A DNA stretch of 64,000 bases from Pseudorhizobium banfieldiae (lineage in GTDB: Bacteria > Pseudomonadota > Alphaproteobacteria > Rhizobiales > Rhizobiaceae). Location of the stretch: assembly GCF_000967425.1 (NCBI RefSeq), contig NZ_FO082820.1:372001-436000 (forward strand), read 5' to 3'. A model generated the notes under the pieces. That model saw only the letters and a program-made list of their open reading frames with translations, did not search any database and was not told the origin of the DNA. Numbering within the stretch: position 1 is the first letter of the stretch; each line of letters opens with the position of its first letter. Both the position numbers and the translations under genes were made by a program. Below, in pieces: positions 57,375 through 64,000 of the stretch.

Positions 57375-57671
57375 TCAGCCGATGACGCCCATGATGTCGG
57401 ATTCCTTCATGATGAGGAGATCGACGCCATCGAGCTTGACTTCAGTGCCGGACCACTTGCCGAACAGGACGCGGTCGCCGACCTTGACGTCGAGAGCAAC
57501 CTGCTTGCCGCTTTCGTCGCGGGCGCCCGGGCCAACGGCGACGACTTCACCTTCGGCAGGCTTTTCCTTGGCGGTGTCCGGGATGATGATGCCACCCTTG
57601 GTCTTTTCTTCAGACTCGACGCGACGAACGACGACGCGGTCGTGCAGGGGGCGGAAATTGGTGCTTGCCAT
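57375..57671 (-). CDS. groS: 10-kDa co-chaperonin GroES
   Basis: A 98-residue protein with the GroES start [19 protein letters not shown] and the mobile-loop segment [16 protein letters not shown]. It caps GroEL. First gene of the operon, 54 bp downstream of the CIRCE element. Confidence 0.97.
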   Translation of the reverse strand: MASTNFRPLHDRVVVRRVESEEKTKGGIIIPDTAKEKPAEGEVVAVGPGARDESGKQVALDVKVGDRVLFGKWSGTEVKLDGVDLLIMKESDIMGVIG

Positions 57672-57725
57672 TGTCTAATCCCTCGATCAAATGACATGGA
57701 CAGGTCTGCGGACCCGTATCTGGTT

Positions 57726-57754
57726 GCTAGCACTCAGTAGAGGAGAGTGCTAGC
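57726..57754 (-). promoter_or_regulatory. CIRCE element (HrcA operator) of groESL
   Basis: GCTAGCACTC-N9-GAGTGCTAGC is a perfect inverted repeat that includes the CIRCE consensus TTAGCACTC-N9-GAGTGCTAA apart from the outer base. It lies 54 bp before groES, the normal HrcA repressor position. Confidence 0.95.
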
Positions 57755-57922
57755 TGGCGTCGAGATAAGCTCGGCTCGAATGAGAGTCAAGAACGAGCCG
57801 GATCGAAATTTCCCGGAATCTCGTTCGATGTTGCCATGTCCTTGGAAGGCAGGAAAGGCCTTGCCATCCTGCACCAGCTTTGCAATGTCAGCGCCGGTTC
57901 AGATATCGGTTCGGGAAAAGAC

Positions 57923-58771
57923 ATGGCCAAGCGCATCAGCAGTCTCACAGAGATTAACGGCAGTTACGACGTGGTCCTGTCGGATGTCTGGGGCGTGGTC
58001 CACAATGGCGTCGATGCCTTCCCGGATGCCTGCAAGGCGCTGGCCGACGCGCGTGCAGCAGGGACGACCGTGGTTCTGATCACCAATTCGCCGAGGCCTT
58101 CGCCCGGCGTTATTTCCCAGCTTCGGCTGCTGGGCGTTCCCGACAGTTCCTATGACGGCATCGTCACCTCGGGTGACGTGACGCGCCACCTGATCGCCGA
58201 GGGGCCTCGGAAGGTCTTCCTCCTCGGTCCGGAGCGCGACATGCCGCTATTCGATGGGCTGGACGTCGAGGTGGTCGGAGCGGATGAGGCAGACGCTATC
58301 GTCTGCACGGGCTTCTTCGATGACGAGAAGGAAGTGCCGGAAGATTATCACGACATGCTCGTCGCCTTCCAGAAGCGCGATGTTCCCTTCATCTGCGCCA
58401 ATCCGGATCTGGTGGTCGAACGCGGACACCGCATAATTCCCTGTGCCGGAGCCGTCGCCGCCTATTACGAGGATCTCGGCGGCAAGAGCCGCATTGCCGG
58501 CAAGCCGCACACCCCGATCTACGAGGAGGCGCTTGCTTTCGCCCGCCAGGCGCGCGGCGAGGTCGCCAGAGAGCGGGTCATTGCGATCGGCGACGGCATG
58601 CCGACGGATGTCCGCGGCGCCATCAGCCAGGGCCTCGACCTCCTCTACGTCAGCGCCGGCATCCACGTGAACGAGTACACGGTGAACGGGCAGATCGACG
58701 AGGCGGTGATGAACGCCTGGCTGAAGCGCGAAGGGGCGGCGCCGAAATGGTGGATGCCGCGGCTCGCATAG
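57923..58771 (+). CDS. HAD-type hydrolase, TIGR01459 (NagD-like)
   Basis: A 282-residue protein from the ATG at 57923. HAD motif I is VVLSDVWGVVHNGVD, where a tryptophan replaces the usual second-position residue, and motif IV is VIAIGDGMPTDVRGA. The middle holds the NagD-type cap (LITNSPRPSPGVI, IAGKPHTPIYEEAL). It is adjacent to ribF in many rhizobia; the substrate is unknown. Divergent from groESL. Confidence 0.88.
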   Translation: MAKRISSLTEINGSYDVVLSDVWGVVHNGVDAFPDACKALADARAAGTTVVLITNSPRPSPGVISQLRLLGVPDSSYDGIVTSGDVTRHLIAEGPRKVFLLGPERDMPLFDGLDVEVVGADEADAIVCTGFFDDEKEVPEDYHDMLVAFQKRDVPFICANPDLVVERGHRIIPCAGAVAAYYEDLGGKSRIAGKPHTPIYEEALAFARQARGEVARERVIAIGDGMPTDVRGAISQGLDLLYVSAGIHVNEYTVNGQIDEAVMNAWLKREGAAPKWWMPRLA

Positions 58772-58781
58772 GAAAACGCCG

Positions 58782-59762
58782 ATGACCGTCTTCCACCGCA
58801 ACGAGAAGAAGGAGCCGCTGCCGCCAGGCCTGAAGGGCGGTGTCGTGGCGATTGGCAACTTCGACGGGGTCCATCGCGGCCACCGCAGCGTTTTGGAGCG
58901 TGCGTTGCAGCTTTCGCGGGCTCGCCACGTTCCGGCGCTCGTGCTGACCTTCGAGCCGCACCCGCGCACCGTCTTTCGCCCCGACAGCCCCGTCTGCCGA
59001 CTGACGCCAGCCCCGCTCAAGGCGCGGCTGCTGGAGGGGATGGGCTTCCATTGCGTGATCGAATATCCGTTCGACCCGGAGTTCTCGCAGCGTTCCGCCG
59101 AGGAATTCGTCCAGACCGTGCTCGTTGACTGGCTGCAGGCCAGCGCCGTCGTCACCGGCTTCGACTTCCATTTCGGCAAGGGCCGCGAAGGTGGGCCTGC
59201 TTATCTGATGGCCGCGGGTGAACGACATGGCTTCGGTGTGAGCCTTGTCGACGCCTTCCGCGACGAGAATGCCGAGGTCATCTCCTCAAGCCGTATCCGG
59301 GCGCTGCTGGCGGAGGGCGATGTTGCCGCGGCAGCTGGCCTGCTCGGCTACCGCTTCACGGTGGAGGGTGAGGTGGTCGGCGGTGAGAAACTCGGCCGCA
59401 CGCTCGGCTATCCGACCGCCAACATGATGTTGCCGCCCGAGATGGAACTGAAGCCCGGCATTTATGCGGTGCGCTTTCGCAAGGCAGACGGCATTCTCCA
59501 CGATGGCGTCGCGAGCTACGGCCGCCGCCCGACGGTGACGGAGAATGGCGCACCGCTGCTCGAAACCTATCTCTTCGACTTCACCGGCGACCTCTATGGC
59601 CAGACCTGCTCCGTCTCCTTCTTTGGCCATCTGCGCGACGAGGTGAAATTCGACGGACTGGAGCCGCTGGTCGAGCAGATGAAACGCGACGAGGAGGAGG
59701 CGAGGGCGCTCCTCTCCGGCGTGCGGCCGCTGGGCGAACTGGATGCGAAGATCGCTTTCTAG
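58782..59762 (+). CDS. ribF: Bifunctional riboflavin kinase/FMN adenylyltransferase
   Basis: A 326-residue enzyme. The N-terminal FAD synthetase domain has IGNFDGVHRGHRSVL and VTGFDFHFGKGREGG; the C-terminal riboflavin kinase domain has GRTLGYPTANM and RPTVTENGAPLLETYLFDF-type sequence. It makes FMN, then FAD, from riboflavin. 10 bp after the HAD gene. Confidence 0.96.
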   Translation: MTVFHRNEKKEPLPPGLKGGVVAIGNFDGVHRGHRSVLERALQLSRARHVPALVLTFEPHPRTVFRPDSPVCRLTPAPLKARLLEGMGFHCVIEYPFDPEFSQRSAEEFVQTVLVDWLQASAVVTGFDFHFGKGREGGPAYLMAAGERHGFGVSLVDAFRDENAEVISSSRIRALLAEGDVAAAAGLLGYRFTVEGEVVGGEKLGRTLGYPTANMMLPPEMELKPGIYAVRFRKADGILHDGVASYGRRPTVTENGAPLLETYLFDFTGDLYGQTCSVSFFGHLRDEVKFDGLEPLVEQMKRDEEEARALLSGVRPLGELDAKIAF

Positions 59763-59995
59763 GACTGGCCGCTGTTCAAACAGGTCTCTTCCTTTCCCCC
59801 TCGAAAAGCCGTAAAGACGCCGATCATGAGAACGTACCGGCTGGTCCCCATCATTCGAATTATCGGCCCGGCCTTTCGCGCCGCCTGATCCGGGCGTCGG
59901 GAAGGTCCGGGTATTCAGGCGCCTGACTGGCGCCTCCGCCACCTCATTCCATTTTTCCGACGCGCCCTCTGGCGCCAGAAACGATTGCCTGACTT

Positions 59996-62989
59996 ATGAC
60001 CGATACCGCCGAAAAGCTGGATTATTCCAAGACCCTCTACCTGCCCGAGACCGAGTTCCCGATGCGCGCCGGCCTGCCGCAGAAAGAACCGGAACTGGTC
60101 AAGCGCTGGCAGCAGATGGATCTTTACAGACAACTTCGCGCCTCCGCCGCCGGTCGCGAAAAGTTCGTGCTGCATGACGGCCCGCCCTATGCCAACGGCA
60201 ACATCCATATCGGCCACGCGCTGAACAAGATCCTGAAGGACGTCATCACCCGCTCCTTCCAGATGCGCGGCTACGATTCCAACTATGTCCCCGGCTGGGA
60301 CTGCCACGGACTGCCGATCGAATGGAAGATCGAGGAGAAGTACCGCGAGAAGGGCAAGAACAAGGACGAGGTTCCGGTCAACGAGTTCCGCCAGGAATGC
60401 CGCGAATTCGCGGCGCATTGGATCAAGGTGCAGTCGGAGGAGTTCAAGCGGCTCGGCATCGAGGGCGATTTCGATAATCCCTACACGACGATGAACTTCC
60501 ACGCAGAGGCGCGGATCGCAGGCGAACTTCTGAAGATCGCCAAGTCGGGCCAGCTCTATCGGGGCTCGAAGCCGGTCATGTGGTCGGTCGTCGAGCGCAC
60601 TGCCTTGGCCGAGGCCGAGGTGGAATATGCCGATGTCGAGAGCGACACGATCTGGGTGAAGTTCCCGGTTGTGCGGATGAGCGAGCCGGGCGTGGCGCTT
60701 GAGACCGGTGAGGCATACAGGCAGGCGGTCATCGCACAGAACGCCGATGGTGGTGTCCTCGGCGATCTCCAGGGTTCCTTCGTCGTCATCTGGACGACCA
60801 CGCCCTGGACGATCCCCGGCAACCGGGCGATCAGCTATTCCCCAAAGGTGTCTTACGGTCTGTATGAAGTCACGGCCGCGGAAAATGACTTCGGGCCGCG
60901 TCCCGGGGAAAAGCTCGTCTTCGCCAATAAGCTGGCCGAGGAGTCTTTTGCCAAGGCGAAGCTGCAGTACCGGAAGCTTCGCGATGTCACGGCCGAAGAA
61001 CTAGCGTCCCTCGTGTGCGGGCACCCGCTTCGCCAGTTCGGTGGCGGCTATGAGTTCCCCGCTCCGCTTCTCGCCGGCGATCACGTCACCGATGACGCCG
61101 GCACCGGCTTCGTGCACACCGCACCCAGCCATGGCCGCGAGGACTTTGACGCCTGGACCGATAATGTCCGCGAGCTCGAAGCGCGCGGTATCGACACGAA
61201 GATCCCGTTCCCCGTAGACGACGCTGGCTTTTACACCGCCGATGCCCCCGGCTTTGGTCCGGACCGCGAGGGTGGCCCGGCCCGCGTCATGGACGACAAC
61301 GGCAAGAAGGGCGATGCCAACAAGGCCGTCATCGAGGCGCTGATTGCCGCCAACAATCTGTTTGCCCGCGGTCGCCTGAAGCACTCCTACCCGCATTCCT
61401 GGCGGTCGAAGAAGCCGGTCATCTTCCGTAACACGCCGCAGTGGTTCGTCTACATGGACAAGGACTTCGGCGACGGGACGACGCTGCGTTCGCGCGCGCT
61501 GAAGGCGATCGACGAGACGCGCTTCGTGCCGTCTGCCGGCCAGAACCGCCTGCGCGCCATGATCGAACAGCGCCCCGACTGGGTGCTGTCGCGCCAGCGC
61601 GCCTGGGGCGTCCCGATCTGCGTCTTCGTCGACGAGAAGGGCGCGATCCTGCAGGACGATGCAGTGAACGCTCGCATCATGGACGCTTTCGAGCAGGAGG
61701 GTGCCGACGCCTGGTTTGCCGAGGGCGCCCGCGAGCGCTTCCTCGGCTCCCGCGCGAACGAGGGCTGGACACAGGTCCGCGACATCCTCGATGTCTGGTT
61801 CGACTCAGGCTCGACGCACACCTTTACGCTGGAAGACCGGCCGGATCTGAAATGGCCGGCGGACGTCTATCTCGAAGGCTCCGACCAGCATCGCGGCTGG
61901 TTCCACTCCTCGCTTCTGGAATCGGCGGCCACCCGCGGCCGCGCGCCCTATGACGCCGTCATCACCCATGGCTTCACCATGGATGAGAAGGGCCAGAAGA
62001 TGTCGAAGTCGCTAGGCAATGTCGTGGCGCCACAGGACGTCATGAAAGATGCCGGCGCCGACATCCTTCGCCTCTGGGTCATGACCACCGATTACTGGGA
62101 AGACCAGCGTCTCGGCAAGACGATCATCCAGACGAATGTCGATGCTTATCGCAAGCTGCGAAACACGATCCGCTGGATGCTCGGCACGCTCGCGCACGAC
62201 GAAGGCGAGGACATTGCCTATGCGGACCTGCCCGAACTCGAAAGGCTCATGCTGCATCGCCTGGTCGAGCTGGACCGGCTGGTGCGTGATGGCTATGACG
62301 CATTCGACTTCAAGAAGATCGCCCGCGCCCTGATCGACTTCGCGAATATCGAGTTGTCGGCCTTCTACTTCGACATCCGCAAGGACGCGCTCTACTGCGA
62401 CGCGCCGTCGTCGCTGCGCCGGCGGTCGGCACTCGTCGTCATCCGCAAGATCTTCGACTGCATGGTGACCTGGCTCGCGCCGATGCTGCCGTTCACCACG
62501 GAGGAAGCCTGGCTGTCCCGCAATCCGCAAGCGGTCTCGGTGCATCTGGAACAGTTCCCCGAGGTGCCGGCAGAATGGCGCAACGAAGCGCTCGCGGAAA
62601 AATGGTCGAAGGTCCGCCGCGTGCGTTCAGTCGTCACGGGCGCACTGGAGATCGAGCGCAAGGAAAAGCGGATCGGCTCGTCGCTGGAGGCGGCACCGGT
62701 CGTGCACGTGTCGGATACTGCCCTGATGAACGCGCTCGAGGGGCAGGATTTCGAAGAGATCTGCATCACTTCGGCCATTCGTGTGGTCGCCGGCGAAGGG
62801 CCGGAAGCAGCGTTCCGTCTTGCCGAGGTGCCGGGTGTCGCAGTCGAGACGAAGCTGGCGGAAGGGACGAAGTGCGCCCGTTCCTGGCGCGTCACGACGG
62901 ATGTCGGGTCTGATCCCGACTACCCTGAAGTGTCGGCACGAGATGCCGCAGCCTTGCGTGAACTGGCAGCCCTTGGCCGTCTTGGCTGA
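59996..62989 (+). CDS. ileS: Isoleucyl-tRNA synthetase
   Basis: A 997-residue class I synthetase. The HIGH motif lies in [14 protein letters not shown] and the KMSKS in [14 protein letters not shown]. The CP1 editing domain (about 200-420) carries [15 protein letters not shown] and [15 protein letters not shown]. The C-terminal zinc domain found in many bacterial forms is not seen, as in other alphaproteobacterial enzymes. The 233-bp upstream gap shows no clear T-box or riboswitch. Confidence 0.97.
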   Translation: MTDTAEKLDYSKTLYLPETEFPMRAGLPQKEPELVKRWQQMDLYRQLRASAAGREKFVLHDGPPYANGNIHIGHALNKILKDVITRSFQMRGYDSNYVPGWDCHGLPIEWKIEEKYREKGKNKDEVPVNEFRQECREFAAHWIKVQSEEFKRLGIEGDFDNPYTTMNFHAEARIAGELLKIAKSGQLYRGSKPVMWSVVERTALAEAEVEYADVESDTIWVKFPVVRMSEPGVALETGEAYRQAVIAQNADGGVLGDLQGSFVVIWTTTPWTIPGNRAISYSPKVSYGLYEVTAAENDFGPRPGEKLVFANKLAEESFAKAKLQYRKLRDVTAEELASLVCGHPLRQFGGGYEFPAPLLAGDHVTDDAGTGFVHTAPSHGREDFDAWTDNVRELEARGIDTKIPFPVDDAGFYTADAPGFGPDREGGPARVMDDNGKKGDANKAVIEALIAANNLFARGRLKHSYPHSWRSKKPVIFRNTPQWFVYMDKDFGDGTTLRSRALKAIDETRFVPSAGQNRLRAMIEQRPDWVLSRQRAWGVPICVFVDEKGAILQDDAVNARIMDAFEQEGADAWFAEGARERFLGSRANEGWTQVRDILDVWFDSGSTHTFTLEDRPDLKWPADVYLEGSDQHRGWFHSSLLESAATRGRAPYDAVITHGFTMDEKGQKMSKSLGNVVAPQDVMKDAGADILRLWVMTTDYWEDQRLGKTIIQTNVDAYRKLRNTIRWMLGTLAHDEGEDIAYADLPELERLMLHRLVELDRLVRDGYDAFDFKKIARALIDFANIELSAFYFDIRKDALYCDAPSSLRRRSALVVIRKIFDCMVTWLAPMLPFTTEEAWLSRNPQAVSVHLEQFPEVPAEWRNEALAEKWSKVRRVRSVVTGALEIERKEKRIGSSLEAAPVVHVSDTALMNALEGQDFEEICITSAIRVVAGEGPEAAFRLAEVPGVAVETKLAEGTKCARSWRVTTDVGSDPDYPEVSARDAAALRELAALGRLG

Positions 62990-63127
62990 TCCGCTTTCGC
63001 TACCGGATGATTGCGCTTCGCCGCGTCATCCGGTACATCTGCCCGAAATTGGCCGGAATTCTCGGTCAGGCGGTACTGACGGGAAATCTGAAGGCGTCGA
63101 AGGACGGGCGCTGCTGGAAGGGTTTTG

Positions 63128-63748
63128 ATGAAGACGTCGCATGGGTTTCGCGCCGCATTGAGCGCCACCGGGCTGATGGCCGGTATGCTGGCCCTATCGG
63201 GTTGCATGGGCAGTCCCACCTACGGAACCGGAACCTCCGCCATGGAGCAACTGGGTGACGACATCACGTCGGCGGTCTCTCTGGGCCCGCAGGAGAAGCG
63301 CGACGTGAAGTACAATCCGCGGCCGGGCCTCGTGGTCACGGCGCAGGACAAGTCCCTTCCGCCCCCGCAGGCCTCCCTCGCCAGCCGCGAGACCAATCCG
63401 GCATGGGTGGAATCGCCCGAGGAGACCCGCCAGCGACTCCGCCAGGAAGCAGCCGAGAACGAAGGCAATCCTGGCTACCGTTCACCGCTTCTTGCCGGTA
63501 AGGGCAAGGCTGGGCAGATGACGGAATCGGAGAAGTGGGAAGCTTTCCGGCAGGCTAAGCAGAATCTCAACAGGGCCGACGTAACGCAGACACGCCGCTC
63601 GCTCACCGATCCGCCGGTCGAGTATCGTGCCGTCGACTCTGCAGCCCTTGAAGATCTGGGCGAGCCCGAGCTGAAGAAGGAGCGTCGTCGCAAGAAGGAG
63701 GCCGAGGCTGCAAAGCAGACCTCCAGCTGGTGGAAGCCCTTCCAGTAG
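63128..63748 (+). CDS. Putative lipoprotein of unknown function
   Basis: A 206-residue protein with AAGG upstream of the ATG. A signal peptide ends in a lipobox (LALSGC), so it is probably lipid-anchored. The mature part is polar, charged and likely extended, with repeated Pro, Arg and Glu, and it ends in a lysine-rich stretch followed by WWKPFQ. It follows ileS by 138 bp in the same direction; such a gene after ileS is common in rhizobia. Function unknown. Confidence 0.8.
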   Translation: MKTSHGFRAALSATGLMAGMLALSGCMGSPTYGTGTSAMEQLGDDITSAVSLGPQEKRDVKYNPRPGLVVTAQDKSLPPPQASLASRETNPAWVESPEETRQRLRQEAAENEGNPGYRSPLLAGKGKAGQMTESEKWEAFRQAKQNLNRADVTQTRRSLTDPPVEYRAVDSAALEDLGEPELKKERRRKKEAEAAKQTSSWWKPFQ

Positions 63749-63772
63749 CCAAGCATCCTAGACTTATGAAGC

Positions 63773-63797
63773 GGCAGGCCTGGTGGCCTGCCTTTTT
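63773..63797 (+). terminator. Terminator after the lipoprotein gene
   Basis: GGCAGGCC-TGGT-GGCCTGCC followed by five T, 24 bp after the stop codon. Confidence 0.93.
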
Positions 63798-63812
63798 CTG
63801 TTGAGCCCGCCC

Positions 63813-64000
63813 ATGAATTACACGATCCGCGCTGCGACCGCCGACGATGTCGGCGTCATTCTCCGCTTCATTACCGAGCTTGCGATCTACGAAAAGGCGG
63901 AAGAGGAGGTCGAGGCGACGGAAGCAAGCCTCGCTGCATCCATGTTCGGCCCGCAAGCGGTGACGGAAGCGGCCATACTGGAAGCGGATGGCGCTCCCGC
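63813..64000 (+). CDS. GNAT-family N-acetyltransferase, N-terminal part (cut by window edge)
   Basis: An open frame of 62 codons runs from the ATG at 63813 to the window end. The start NYTIRAATADDVGVILRFIT and the IYEKAEEEVEATEASLAASMFG segment match the diamine/spermidine-type acetyltransferase start of the GNAT fold. The acetyl-CoA-binding motif lies beyond the window. Confidence 0.8.
   Translation, partial: MNYTIRAATADDVGVILRFITELAIYEKAEEEVEATEASLAASMFGPQAVTEAAILEADGAP

Noticed and set aside
59763..59995. T-box or leader element before ileS
   Set aside because: No specifier-loop or T-box consensus and no terminator/antiterminator pair could be found; such leaders are not typical of this class.

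Overview
The window reads as chromosomal DNA of an alphaproteobacterium of the Rhizobiaceae (Rhizobium/Agrobacterium-like), with an integrated genomic island on its left third. The assignment rests on hisS-hisZ-hisG order with short-form HisG, glcDEF, a CIRCE-controlled groESL operon, alphaproteobacterial-type GshA, a DUF1127 protein, IleS/RibF neighbours and high-GC codon use. No 16S sequence is present, so the genus is not settled.

Island (1 to about 22190). A DUF6538-type tyrosine integrase (20081-22030) points at the 3' end of a tRNA-Gln(CTG) gene (22190-22263). Everything left of it looks like cargo, and the far end lies outside the window. From the left edge the cargo is: (a) a DNA phosphorothioation locus of the single-strand Ssp type on the minus strand, sspA-sspB-sspC-sspD, followed by a 62-codon gene, a DndD-like SMC ATPase, a Dnd-associated-protein-4-like gene and the first 71 codons of a PLD-nuclease/helicase cut by the edge. 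The first module would write sulfur into DNA and the second would attack unmarked DNA. (b) A plus-strand cassette at 10.3-14.6 kb that I do not recognise as a named system: an AT-hook protein with a PD-(D/E)XK nuclease signature, an AAA+ ATPase, an M41 (FtsH-like) zinc peptidase that carries the AAA lid missing from the ATPase, and a small protein. In effect this is a soluble FtsH split inside its AAA module and paired with a nuclease. A perfect GTTC-N7-GTTC (alphaproteobacterial LexA-type) site lies upstream. (c) A repeat-rich gap with a 21-bp inverted repeat and four AAACG-N-CGTTT palindromes around a small basic protein gene. (d) A GntR regulator beside an NMT1-type ABC importer operon that ends in a free-standing allophanate-hydrolase C-domain protein, probably for uptake of a nitrogen compound.

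Core chromosome (22.2-64 kb). In order: ppx and rlmE; an MFS exporter; a secreted metallo-beta-lactamase-fold protein; guaB; a small secreted protein; MAPEG; adhP; a dienelactone hydrolase; divergent oxyR/katA with an OxyR box on the oxyR start; a LysR regulator; DUF1127; DUF937; gshA, rsmE and pit, with a PHO box upstream of pit; a Nudix hydrolase; glcDEF; a LpxQ-like outer membrane protein; two tandem L,D-transpeptidases; tag; a HAD hydrolase; a methyltransferase-like protein; hisS-hisZ-hisG and a methyltransferase; DoxX; groESL; a HAD hydrolase, ribF and ileS; a lipoprotein; and the start of a GNAT gene. These regions look ordinary, apart from an AT-richer, atypical stretch inside hisS and a short gene remnant near 49.9 kb.

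The leads most worth following are the split-FtsH/nuclease cassette, the Ssp phosphorothioation locus with its effector module, and the repeat cluster at 14.65-15.66 kb.
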